A stretch of DNA of 64,000 bases, taken from contig VZSF01007787.1 in assembly GCA_013398295.1 (NCBI GenBank), positions 1 through 64,000 of the forward strand, read 5' to 3'. How positions within the stretch are numbered: the stretch's first letter is position 1; each line of letters opens with the position of its first letter. Positions 1-12,576 of the stretch are shown piece by piece. The notes under the pieces were generated by a model. That model did not search any database. It was not told the DNA's origin and worked only from the letters and a program-made list of their open reading frames with translations. Position numbers and translations under genes: made by a program. Source of the DNA: Chionis minor. Its lineage: Eukaryota > Chordata > Aves > Charadriiformes > Chionididae.

Positions 1-15
1 TCTATGATTCTATGA
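1..15 (+). mobile_element. CR1 3' terminal octamers, cut by window edge
   Basis: The window opens in nearly two copies of the octamer ATTCTATG, the tandem repeat that ends CR1 retrotransposons. The body of the element would lie upstream of the window. Orientation is plus because the octamer reads forward. Only the tail is visible, so subfamily and age cannot be judged. Confidence 0.6.
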
Positions 16-2819
16 AACTGTAGTAGAACTTGCTTTAGTTAAAAGCGGATTAGGCTCACCTGTCTAATGGTGACAATAACTGGTATAAAGGCAACTAACT
101 TACATCAACTTCCAAATCATTTTAATTCTAAACTTGGCTGTGATGTTTTCTCACTCTCACTGATAAACACTCTGAAAAGTGAGGGTTTTTTTGAAATAAA
201 AGTTTCTCAGTAAATTGGTACAGACGGCTCTATCAGAACCTAATTATGACTGTGGAGCCAGAAAATAGATTGCATTTCCCATACATTATTAATGCTCTTC
301 CAATCCTCATTTGTCATGTTCAAGGTTATGTGGAAATGACATTCAAGGAACCCAAACTCCTTGCTAAACTCATTTCAACAGTCCAAGTCCTTTATAACAC
401 CACCTTCTTAAGCTCTTGGATAATATTAAAACTATAGCACTGTTCTCATGGGATTGTATAGAAACTATAGGGTTGTAAGGAAATTATTCAGTACCATAAA
501 AAATAATTTCATTAACAGACTTTCATTTATATAATAGTTAAGAAAATGTGTGTATAAAGAAAGAATGAATTTTGTAGGACCACTTGATGTTTACTACGTG
601 GATGTATAAGCAGTTAGGCTTATTAAGGCCTGTAACTCACACAGAGGTACATGACTACATGGTGATAGAAAATATTATTAGTAAATGCACATTGATTCTG
701 AGCATTTTTCATAGAAGAAATCACCTTTCAAGTGGTAACCATAAAATACATGTGAGGTTTTTACTGCTAGGAGCACAGTGGTTATTTTATAAAAACCTAA
801 AATTAGATTCTACCAACTTACTTATTCTGAGTACTTGTAAGGAAGTAAGACAAGCTTCGTATGACTAAAATAAGTCAGGCTTTCAGTATCTTGCTATTTA
901 TTTGAACACTCAAAAACCAACTTTCAATACAAAAGGCAAATGAGATGATGTGAAATCGTCATAATATCCAGCTTCCACTTAGTTTGGTGATGCATCAAAC
1001 AATATTAGAGAAGTCTGTGATGTTTCAGACTTTTTATTGTATCTTGATACTTTAGTACAGAAAGGTTCTCTGTTTTATTTCAGCCTAAGTAAACACCAAT
1101 TGCTAATGGAAAAAGTGAGCATTCAGTTAGCTGTGTCAAAAGATTGGAAAAAATGTATTATTATGAATGCAGTAGATATCTAAAATATCTGAAAAGTATA
1201 AAGCTTCTCCAATTCTATTCACCACTGTTTATACTTGTTGAAGCTATAAATTACTTGTTAGAAGAAAAACTGTATAGCAAATTAGATACTGCTATGTAGC
1301 TATTGGTCACTTACCACAAAGTTATCCTGAGAACGGCTACTTAAACTTTTATAGTGCCTTATCATGCCAAGGCATCTTATGGTACTTTAAAATACTACAT
1401 TAACATTGAAGGCTAATCCATTTTGCAGGTTTACTGTTCAGATAAAATGAGATAAAATCTAGGGGACCAAATTCAACATGTGTGTAACTTATGTCATTTC
1501 TGCACAGTTATGCAGATGCCAACTACTCTGCTGAAAACCAATTCATCTTATACTTAGATCTAAAAAAGGCACTTGCAAACTACGGCAAATTTAAAAAAGC
1601 AGAAAAGCCATTTATCGGCCTGTCTTTTTCAGTAATGTCTTTGCTATTATTTCAGATACTTAAATTCAAGTAGGAGCTTATTGTTATTATTCTTGTATAT
1701 CATGATTCTCCATCTTCTTGATCTTGCTGAGAAGCCGTTGCTCTTCCAATGTGTGTGTGTGTTTTTGAAGGGGACACTGTCATCATCTTTTGCTGATCTA
1801 AGTGTGATGTGGAAATAAATAATATTAAACCTCCTCATGATATTGAGGAGTTTGCTAAGAAGAATTAAACCTCAGTTTAAATAAAATATCTTGAACAGTC
1901 AGAAAACATATGAATCTGAATCACCACATTTGGTTTTCTTTTGCAAACTTATATTTAGAATAGAGTCCTGAAAATTGTAAGTAAAGATAATACTTTGGTT
2001 CCCATGTGAGTAGACAAAATTAATTAAATAAAATAAAAAGGAATTTTAACCAAGGAAATACGCTCAGTTATCACACCAGATGAAAACAAAAGCCAGAGAA
2101 CAGTTATAGGCAGAAAAGCAACCACTTACAAAGACGCGTGTGACCAGTGAAATAGAACTAAACTTGCTACCAAAAAAGAGTAAGAGCCAAAGATGTTCAG
2201 TCTGCCTAGCACAGGGAACTAATTGCAGTCTAAATTTTAGGTGTTCAAATCAGTGCTGAAATATACAGTTGACTAGGAAAACATGAATTTTAAAAGTCTC
2301 CAGAAGAATGTTGGGCACACCTATAGGAATACCACTGGCTCTATCCCTAAGTTGGGCAATTGTATGACATGACCTTTTGGACTGGAGTAAGTGAGCAAGT
2401 TCCTGGAGCTTTTACAAGCTTGTATCATGGTTCTTTTAATTCCACATCTGCTTAGAGCACTTGCAAAATGAGGCTTCATTGCTAGTGATAATGCTTTGAT
2501 AGCTAGTTTGCAACTTTATTTTTTTTTTATTTTAAATGGTCATTTTAGTACATTACCTTTTATTTTTTTATTTCTTGCCAGTAGCACAGCGAAAATGATC
2601 ACTTGTTACGTAACTTTTCTTTCTCTCTTTAGTATCTATGAATTTATAAATTATATCAAAAATCGTAAAGATTCATCAGAAGTTCTAAATGTCTAATGTG
2701 AAAAAAGTATTTAAAAAACTTTAACTAACTAAACAGAATACTTAGAATATTAAATGATGCTACTCCATACTGTCAAACCTCTTTGTTGATGTTTCTGATT
2801 TTTTTTAAACTCTATACAA
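16..2819. other. AT-rich non-coding sequence
   Basis: No gene, RNA gene or clear interspersed repeat is recognised. Open frames are under 100 codons and show no familiar domain. A short GT run (around 1751-1765) is the only simple repeat of note. It may be intergenic or intronic; the sequence does not decide. Confidence 0.6.
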
Positions 2820-3175
2820 CCTGTTTGAGGTGAGAGGCACAGAATTGAAAACAATGTTCAAGACGTGACTGAATCATACATTTATTCAGTGAAAGAATGA
2901 TTTTCTTCTGTAATCTTAACATCTGGTTAGCTTTTCTGCTTGCTGCTGAAATTTGAACTTACGCTTTCACAGAGCTATTTGTCATAACCCAAGATCTTGC
3001 TTCTGATCAAGAACAGTCAATTCAGAAACAATAGCTTTGTTAAGTTTAAATCTTTCTTGTGCATTTTTTGTGTTGTGTGTCTGTGTGTGTACACAAAAAT
3101 GTACATGAATCACTTCATATTTATCTACATTGATTTTAATTCTGAATTTTATTTCTAGGTTTTTTTCCTTTTGAA
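2820..3175 (-). mobile_element. Ancient CR1/L3-like LINE fragment
   Basis: Read on the plus strand, this stretch follows the reverse complement of the 3' half of ORF2 of old amniote CR1/L3-type LINEs. It shows in order the segment for the conserved C-terminal 'YC..LW' region (near 2838-2870), the 'aacatctggttagctttt...gct' stretch (2919-2945), the 'aagatcttgctt' stretch (about 2991), and the 'acttcatatttatctacattga' segment (about 3110-3132). It is highly diverged, with many small gaps and an inserted GT-rich run (3070-3095). The match rests on remembered consensus, not a computed alignment. Boundaries are approximate, and homology may continue weakly toward 3500. Confidence 0.6.
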
Positions 3176-3792
3176 CCTTCCTAAGGAAATAAATGTGGTA
3201 TCCTACAGCTTATAGAATTATATTTTCCCTTATACTCCAGTTTCTGGTGAAGAACTAGATAGTAGTGGACAAAACCCCTTTTGAGTTAAAATTAATAAAT
3301 CTAATTACATTTTTGTTGACTGTTGCAATTTCTATCTTCTGCCCCAGAAGGTGATCCACGTGTGTTCCTCCTCCTCTTGTGCTGAGTTAAATTCTACATT
3401 CAACCTTCAGTGAAAGCATTGCTAAAATCTGCATTTTTTTATATTAGTTGCCATTAATTAATGTCATTAGCAAACTCCTAAAATTACAGATGTTAGTATT
3501 TAATGCTAATACTTAGAAAGACTAACAAACTTTCAGTAAATTTCAGGATAATCACATTCTCTTCAGTAACATACTTTTTAGCTAAATGCTGTCAATTGCA
3601 CAATTCTAATACTAAATTTGTGTCATTGTATTAGTTTCTCTACAGACAGATCACACTGCCTTCCTTTAGACAAAAAAAAAAAAAATATTATAACACAAAC
3701 CCAAGAATTTAAAATATAAAGCTAAAAGTTATGGTATTTTAGCATAATTCTGTGACATTTATGATTTACTATATCCTTATTATAACAAGAAC

Positions 3793-3858
3793 TTTCCTTG
3801 TTTCTCTACCTTCTATTTCCATTTCTCCCCCTTCCCTTCTTCCCTCCCCTGCTTCCCC
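3793..3858. repeat. Pyrimidine-rich low-complexity tract
   Basis: Almost pure C/T over about 65 bases, interrupted by a few A/G. It looks like a decayed polypyrimidine simple repeat. A splice acceptor role is possible in principle, but no exon is seen downstream. Confidence 0.6.
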
Positions 3859-6845
3859 ACCAGTAGTAACTCGTCATTTGCTTCCTCCACTGTCAATTTG
3901 TTACCAAATATATTCCTAAATAAGCTATGTTTTCATAAATCTATTAAGCTTTTTAGTCAAAACTCATTCCACATTACAGAACATGCTCTGACATAAATCT
4001 TCTGTTACAAAATCCATCAGTGTAAGTCATTTGTGAAAACTGTAAACATCAAAAAGGAAAAGGATATACTAGTATTTAATTGTAACCCATGGTTATCTGC
4101 TGCTCTAATAGTATAAGGGAATGTCACAATACAAATTTGAGATGTATTTACTGTAAGTTTCCTTAAAGGATATTTTCAGGGTGGTAGCATATAAAGGATC
4201 TTATTTTGTAAAAAAGTAGTCCATGTCCCAAATTCCACTTGGAAAACAAATAAACTATGTCATAAGCACACACAACCCCATAGGTAGCAAAATACCTATC
4301 TATCCGTAGCAAAATAGCCTGAACACACTGTGAAAAGGAGTCAAAAAAGAAGAAGGATCATAAAAACTTTCTGAAAACAATATTCTGAAAACAAACAGGA
4401 AAAATGTGCTCACACAGACATTCAATAAAATGTTGTCTCCCTAAGAATTTATGTATTATTTGAAGATTTTGAAACCAGGCCGGTATGTTAAACAATGTCA
4501 CTCCAAAGATGATATTACAACTCAATTCCAGTGCAGAGCTCTTTAGCTTACAGTTTGAAGGACTATGAAGCCAGCTGGGTGTGGTCATGTACCCATCTCC
4601 AGGATGCTCACCAAATGTCAGCTGTCACATAATGGATGTGTTTTGGGGTGGGAAACTGAAGGGAAATGCAGCCTTATTTGAACCTTTGTAACAGAGAAAC
4701 ATGGCTCTCTGGAGTGACCATATGCCACAGATTTTCTCTATGTCTGTTCCACTAAAAACGTAACTAAAAACCAGATAGTAAACAATGAGTTATATTAGAT
4801 TATGCCTTAAGATGCAGGTATCAACCTAGTTCCAAAGGGAAGTAATAGCTTTCATATAATGAATGCACTGGTACATAATTTAGAACATATATATAGTATT
4901 TTAGCTTTGATTTTATATATTGTATTTCAATACATTCTGTAATTACACACAATAAATATAGCAAATAATGAATAAATATTAAATGAATAAATAATGCTGT
5001 AATTTGGTACAAATTAATTAGAAACACACAATATTCAGGCATAAATCAGTGAGTCTAAGATATTTGTTCTTTAGGGGATACTTTTCTGGAATAGATTTGG
5101 GATACATATTGAAACCTTTTCAATAATGTTTCTGTCCTTGACTACATTATGTATTTCAGTCTATATCACAAGTCAGGTGAAAAACATTTCGTACATCCAA
5201 GTTAAAGCTCACCTTTCTCAGTTTCAGGAACATCTCCAAGTTTCAGCATTATTCTGTAGCAGAAACAGATCCATCTTTATTTGGATACTGCTAAAGAATT
5301 TTTAGTGGCCAAATTTTAGTGACATATTCCCTCTCGTCCTCACAGTTTTTGGTGATAAATCATTGCTGCTGAATTTTCTGTCATGCATTGTTTGGTACAA
5401 CTTAATATTGTTCATGCAGCCTGCACTCATTTGAAAAGCAGGAATCACATGCTGCTTTGAAGTTGTGCCTTCTTCACCTTTTTCTACAAATCGTTTCTTC
5501 ATACATCTACAGTATTTAATTCTAATTTAATTTAGCTTGATATGTTGCCATGTAACGTTTAGCCTTTATGAATATTTAAGACAAATAAAAGAGACTCACA
5601 GTGACATGGGGGTGACTGGCAAAACAAAGAATATCAAAGAAGTAGCTGATGAATTATTTTGCTATTGTGCTCAGTCTGCTTTCTTCTTAGCTTGAAAGAT
5701 GATAAGAAGTTGTACTGCCTTCTCCTTTTCCCATGTTCCTGACTTTCTTGGGCAGGAGGAGCATGGCTGTGGAATTCAGATGCTTATAATTATCTGCCGA
5801 TAGCGTACAGTTAATTTACTACATTTTTGGATACATATGCACATTTATGGACAGAGACACAAATATATGCATATTTGTGTTTTTCATCCTTGAGAAGTTA
5901 ACAGAATTTAGCATGCTTCAAGGGCTTTTAAGGACTTTAGGATGATACCTTGCCACTGAACATTAACATGAGTGAATAGTGAGGAAGTGGAAAAAGACTC
6001 ACAAGCACTGGAAGAAAAGGAGGACATGCAGCACAATGATGCAAGGCAGTAATTTCATCTATCCTTTTCTCACTCTAATTTCCTTGTCTTCAAGAGCTGT
6101 CTAGTTGAGCTAAACTACTGACTTCTGGGCTTAGACCGCTGACTTCTAACTTGAAGGGCTACGCTACAATAAATATTCTTGCCTTTTTGGATTCCCCAGA
6201 CCAGTTAGAAGATTAAAAGTCTTGTGAAGCAGTTGAAAGAAAGGTTCTTGATTTCATTTTAATATATATGCGGGGTGAAGAGCAGATCAAAGTGGACCAT
6301 CACATCAGATATACATATGGGTAGGACTTTGCTAATTATCTTAAAACCTAACTGTTTCTTAAAACAATGAGTAATGACTGGAGAGATGGTGGGTACAGAA
6401 GGTTGTCAAGTATACACGAGGAAAGAAAATGTGATGACAAAGCAAGAGGTAAAGTGGAAATATTCCAATATACAATACTCCAAATGAATGAGTCAATCAT
6501 TTCTGAAAAGTATTACTGGTCTTGGTTCTGATATTGTATTTATTGGTTAGATTGTTCTTCATTTGTTTAAGTGCAAGTGAAGCATCACAGTCATTATCCA
6601 TCTAAGTAAGGTCTCCATGAGATTTTCATACTGTCACTTTATAGCTCTTGCAATAGAATGTTTCAATAACAGCATTGCTTTTATTACTTGTCTGTGTATG
6701 TGACTCCTGTTACACTGAACATTAGTTAAATTAAGTGCCTTTTATTTAATACCTTATGTGTATTGGATTTTTTTGCTTCTGGTGAGTTTTATAGTTTCTG
6801 TAGATTGTAACAGAGTAATATGCATTAAACTTGACAGAAAAGATA

Positions 6846-6868
6846 GAATCTATGATTCTATGATTCTA
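6846..6868 (+). repeat. Orphan CR1-type octamer run
   Basis: Nearly three tandem units of ATTCTATG, the same octamer that ends CR1 elements at 1-15 and 55227-55250. No CR1 body is recognised directly upstream, so this is either the tail of an extremely 5'-truncated insertion or a chance microsatellite of the same unit. Confidence 0.5.
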
Positions 6869-9800
6869 AATGGCTTGAATGACTCGATTGGCATTTTTCT
6901 TAGATTTCTGTCTGCTAAGAGGGAAGTTTTTAAATATCTGAATTATTTGAATGATACTAAGAAGCATGAAGAACAATTAATCACACAAGATTTTTTTTTC
7001 TTTCAACTTCATTATTGTAATATTATCATTGACTTTTCTTAGTACATGTCACCACCACTGATTGATATGATTCTATGTGTGACAAAATAGCTGAAGAAGG
7101 CACTATCTAACTTTTCTGTGAACCCTTTGGCCCTGCACAGATGTAGATCTAAAGATTATCTTGGAGTAACTTAGAAACCTTGAGAAACTGATTTATGTCC
7201 CTGAAAAATGAGAGGTCATGGGAAGATTTCAAACATGTTCTGTTCCATTCCAGCAAAGATCAAGGTATCTGAGAAGAGCCTCACATAAACTATTTTCTCC
7301 CTCCACTGTCCAGAGTAGAATAAAAAATGACACCTTATCTCATGCTTCAGGTTATCAATACACTTAATTTTCCAGTTAAACAAGTATAGAAGTAAATTTA
7401 ATGCTGTAAAATAAACACAGTATAAGCCACCTTAATATGCTGCTACTGTAACAAATACATTAGTGGTAGAGTTCATGATAAGTGTTAGCTTAAATGGGAA
7501 AACATTTCTCTCCTTCAAGAAAGTTGAATACGGTAATCCAAAAAGTCAAATTTGCAGAACCTGATGTAAGACTCTGTCATAAAAAAATATTTCTTTCCTG
7601 CCCCTCACATTCTCTACCTGCTTCTGCAAAATGCAAAGTGTGCTAAAATCCCTGCAATACTGAAAATATTCTGATTCTGCTAGGCAAAAGGATAGTACCA
7701 GTTTATCTGAAAGACTGAGTGAGATCTTACAGATTATATAATGAACCATGTTAAATACTGACTTTAGTGTAATGAAGTAATTTCAGCACTTGTTTCTTTC
7801 CCTCCGCCCCAAATTAATTCATTTTTTTCTTAATACGTGCCTTTCAAGTACAAGCCAGACCCTAATAGACTGCTTGCTAGCTTGTTTGCTCACTTTCTAG
7901 CTTTCTTACTTAATTTATGATCAACTTTTTAAGAAATATTTCTTAAATGATGCAACTTTGAACAAATACTTAGTCTTTGTGTCCAAAAACCAGCATCCAC
8001 ATTCTGTGTTTTGTCATTCTGATCTCCTAAATTAGTGAATACATGCAGCTCCTGGGCATTCAATATGAATAATTTAATTTATATTTGCTACCCTGTGAAT
8101 CATCATGACAAAGAACAACCTCAAGTATTCACTGCATGATGGGTAGCTATTAGGGAATGGTAAATGTCATTAATTTCTCTTATTAAATTATCTGGAACTA
8201 ATGTGATAACAAAGCAAACCAAAATACCTGTTGTTTTATTGTTGGTTTGCTGTGTGGGTTTTTTTTTTAAATCACAATCAATATTTCAATTCTTTTATCT
8301 TTATCATGGCTGAAAAATATTTTTATCTACTTTAATTTTTCTAATATGTGTAGGATTTTATTTAGGGGAAAAACTGTAAAATTATGATCCTTTTTGCCCT
8401 GTTTTAGCTTTCTAGAGACTAAGTACAGTTGAGAACCTTTAGGTTTTTTTACACACCTGTGATGTTCTAAACCCTCTGGCAAACATATATTTTGTATATG
8501 CTGGTGAAAACCTAAAAACTTACTATTCCAATGCACCCTATAAACCTCCCCTTCACATCCCACTATTCTCTATTATTTCTCCCTGCTAGCCATCCGTCCC
8601 TATCATCTACATTCATCACCTCTACTTTTCTGAATGGCGTGTTTAATTCAGCGTTCAAGACTGAGTGGTGCTGATTCCTGTATTTACTCCATCTTGTCCA
8701 GTCTTTTACATTTTGTTTTCTCCTATGGTATTTTTTTATTATAAAACCATAGATTGGAACTCTATGCACACTTGATGTAAGTAAGAACACTTCTAGCTTA
8801 TCCAATTGTTCTTTTGAATATATGAAACAAAGTTTAGTGTTTGGTATATTTTAGGAGAGTACTATGTAGCTGAAATATACTCAGGAGATTGCTATTTAAA
8901 TGACAAGATAACTGCTTATTAAATGATGCAGCTATTTTAAGATCAGAAGATTAGTGACTTTTTTTTTTAAATCTTCTCTCGAAACTTACAGTGTTAGTTT
9001 TTTCCCTTCGTAATTCAGGCAATTTTTTCCTGTGGAATCAATATGAAAATAGCAACATTTTCTGGATTAAAAGCTCACCACTACTTTAGTGAAATTTTTA
9101 TTTCTTTGCTTGAGTAATTCCTCTGACCTGCTTTCTATTCCATTTTTTATTTATATAGAATAAGACGTTTGTTATTTCTCAATTTAAATTGCTTTTTATC
9201 CATGCAGGACAAATTAAAACGGAACTCTTAAGGGAATCATATCATCTTGATTACCATACTAAAATAGGGACAGGTTCCACCACTATTGCTCACTGATCTG
9301 TATCCATGAGTTCTTATTTCACATCCCAGCTCTGTAAGTGACTTTGGGCTATTTAGTTAACATCTCTGTACTTGGCTTTCTCCCTCTGAAAATCATTTAT
9401 CATCTTTTTTTGAGTTTTGCAAAAGATCTAGGCTTTTTTTTTGTTTTGTAAACACAAAACAACTCCAAACAATGTTTATGACTAAAATCATACAGTCTGA
9501 AAGTCTCATGTAATGATGTTATTATTTCTTGAACTATTGTAATTTTTCATAAAAAGTGCATGAAAGGGACAAGCAAACAAGCAATTATGAGAGTTCTCCC
9601 ATTAGGCTGTAGGTCCAGAAAGACTGTGAAGGCTATCATGAGCACTGGGGGCTGCCTGGGCTCTTTTTCATCTTTGGCATCATGGCCCATGGCAACAAGT
9701 CTGTGTCACCAAGCAAAGAACAAAAGTGGAAAAATAGACAACCCAGGAGACTAATGTGAAGAATGTGCTTGTCCACTCCATTCACAGTCTTACTTCTTCC

Positions 9801-11025
9801 AGGCTACTATTGAGTTCCTTTTCTTTTACTTCATCACTGTACTGTATTTCACTCAGCATTCAAGTCTGTTGTTATTTGCAATGGGCCATAAATATCATAA
9901 ATGAACATCATTCACCGAGGGAAAGCTATGTTTTCCCCTTTGAATATACAGTATACATAAAGGTTTGGCTCATGGTTTTCTAGACTCGTATCAAGGAAGA
10001 TCCCTGACTAGACAGGAAACACAAAGACTGGGGCAAGGGGAAATAAAGGATCAGAGACAGAAAGTAACTTTCCAATGGCTACAAATAGGGTTTACTGTGT
10101 TAATGACTATGACTATTGGTCAATGGAAGCAACGGGACCATTCCTTTCTTTCAGGTGTTGATCTGGTCCATGTTACATAAGGCGCCTCAGCCTTATGTAC
10201 TCTCAGTTGGCTTCTGGATCAGGGCACACAGACTCCCTCAGACTCTGCAAAAGCTGTAGCCATAGCAGAGGCCTGTACACCAAGAAATTGTGTGTATCAA
10301 TCACAACAAAAATATCAGTGTGTATCGATCATGATATAAGTAGTACTATCTTGCCTTATACCCGAGTGTAAGCATATTAAAATACATAACTAAAAGGAGT
10401 AGATAAGCATTTTGTAGCTCTGTGGTGGAACAGCCAGATGAAATAAGGTGTAAACATTTTACATAAGCATGGGGGAAATGTGACCATTAGAGGGGTAAAG
10501 AAGAACAGATGTAGTTGAACTTAGGAGATGCCCAAGATGGCAAAGAACAAGATATGAGTAAGAGAATGCAAACAGACAGGACCTCCTGTCAAATGCACAA
10601 GATAGACAAAAGAAATAAACAGATAAGCGTTATCAGGAGCAAATGAGATCTTCCCTTTTGGGAAGGAGACAATAACATAAAAGCAACAAATATAACCAAG
10701 GAAAATCAAATAAGAGAGAGGACAGCCCACTTTAGATATGACATAAAAGCCTCAGTTTCAGCAACTAAAGATGATCAAGGGCAGTTTCCATCACCACTGA
10801 CTATATAGAATCAACCCAGTGGTATTGCATACCCACAACTAATTTGGGACATAAATGTAAAGCCTAGGACTTTTGCATCTGTAGAAAAGGTCATTGATAA
10901 TGATACAAGTTTACCATTAACACACGTGCTGATAATGAATAAACTTAGAAAACTTCTGAAGTTAGTCCTCCTTGATGCATCAGTCTTCTAAACACTCCCA
11001 TCCTAGAAATCTGCAATTGCCTAAC

Positions 11026-11070
11026 ATGCATACATATATATATGCACACATACACACATGCATATATACA
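11026..11070. repeat. Alternating purine-pyrimidine (TA/CA) repeat
   Basis: Mixed (TA)n and (CA)n with interruptions. Such tracts are often length-polymorphic; this one is degenerate. Confidence 0.7.
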
Positions 11071-12169
11071 AATGTTCAGTTACAACAAAGAAATCTGGAG
11101 AGGCTTACTTCTATGATAAATATCTCACATTAGCAATGCAATTTTTTCTTACTCTTTCAACTACAGAGCCGTCTTGAGCAAACGATCATTGCACTTCTTT
11201 TTTCACCTTCCTCTTTGGGATTTCAGCTTATTTCTCCTCAGTTTACTGAATTATTTTAACTTAGTAATACACAGTCTATCGGTATTCCAACCTTTACTTA
11301 ACTATGTGAGCCATGAGAGCAAAAACTGATTGTCTCACAAGATGTACCACTATTGATTGTGTATTTGTGCCTGTGCTTAATTTTCTAAAAATATCATCAT
11401 CAAGGGAATTGTGAACAACTTAGGCACCTTTTATCTCATTGTTTATTTGTTGTTTTTGAAGATATATATGTGTTTTTTGACCATTAAGTTTTCATTCCAT
11501 TCTTTAATACAGTAGAGGATAGAACTCATTAATCATACGCCAGGCTGGGGAACCATAGTTACAACTCTCAAGTTTCAAGTAGTAAACAGAAAATGTTATC
11601 TTTAGTATAGAAACAGATTTAGTAAGTCAATGAAAAGCTATCTTCATTGTTTTCCATTAAATATCACTCACTGCTTTTGTTTAGGTAACTGATCTGATAG
11701 TTGCTGTTTCTATAGAAAATTAAAATAATACAGTTGTTACAGTATTCAATATCTTGAACATCTACTGAGTAGCTAAGATTTACATTGTGCAAATAAGAAT
11801 GCTTATTATTTATTTCATTCAAACTATGGTTAGTGTTGTATTAGCAAGTAGAAATAGAACTTTATTTATGTGTATAACCTGTACATAAGAGGTCATGTTT
11901 TTAACATTTTTGATATGATAAAGTAATGTTTTATGCATAATCAAGTATGCTCAAATATAGAAACTAGAGATTACCTTATAATGCCTGTATCTCAGAGTGA
12001 TCAAACATTTCTAAGTAAAGATAAGTGTTGAAGCAAAGTAGATTGTTGCTTTCCTAAAGGGTGGAATGACCATGTTGCAGTCAGATTTACATGGTAATAC
12101 ATGTACATTTGAACCAGGGGGTGATGTGCAGAATTCCTCAAAGCAGCATATATTAATACTAATTGAGAT

Positions 12170-12576
12170 TGAATTAGTTTTGACTGGGATGGAGTTAATT
12201 TTCTTCATAGTAGCTGGTAAGGTGCTATGTTTTGGATTGGTCATTAAAACAGTGTTAACACACCCATGTTTTGGATATTGCTGAGGAGTGCTTTACACAG
12301 TGTCAAGGCTTTTTCTGCTTTTCACACTGCCCTGCCAGCGAGTAGGCTAGGGGAGGACAAGACATTGGGAGGGAAAAGCTGACCGCAACTGATCAAAAGC
12401 CCATCCCGTGCCATATGATGTTGTGCAGACAAAAACTGTGGAGAAAGTTTGCCAGGGCTGCTGTTGCTCAGGAACTGGCTGGGCATTAGTGAGCTGGTGG
12501 TGAGTGGCTGGGGTTTTGTATGTCTTGTTTTGCTTAGTTTTCTTTCTTTTTGAAGAGAGGAGGTTAAAACATAACA
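12170..12576 (+). mobile_element. Solo LTR of an avian endogenous retrovirus, internally deleted
   Basis: The 5' half (about 12176-12370) carries the segments I recognise from a common avian ERV LTR: the 'gagttaattttcttcatagtagc' block, 'cagtgttaacacac', 'tcaaggctttt' and 'ccagcgagtaggct'. The far end retains a decayed form of the terminal GGTTAAACC...CA motif (about 12562-12576). A stretch normally present before that terminus appears lost, so the copy is about 400 bp. It begins TG and ends CA as LTRs do. No internal viral genes flank it, so it is a solo LTR. The same 5' half recurs at 51438-51622. No convincing target-site duplication was found. Confidence 0.7.

Larger units (their letters stand above)
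3176..12169. other. Long AT-rich non-coding stretch
   Basis: About 9 kb with no supportable gene. It contains small low-complexity patches (listed separately), an orphan run of CR1-type octamers at 6846-6868, and many chance ORFs of 60-95 codons on both strands. None has a recognisable domain, a convincing start context or neighbouring exons with matching splice sites. Confidence 0.6.

Noticed and set aside
10174..10199. Perfect 10-bp inverted repeat (TACATAAGGC) with a 6-base loop
   Set aside because: About one such hairpin is expected by chance in a sequence this long, and nothing around it suggests a regulatory RNA or terminator.
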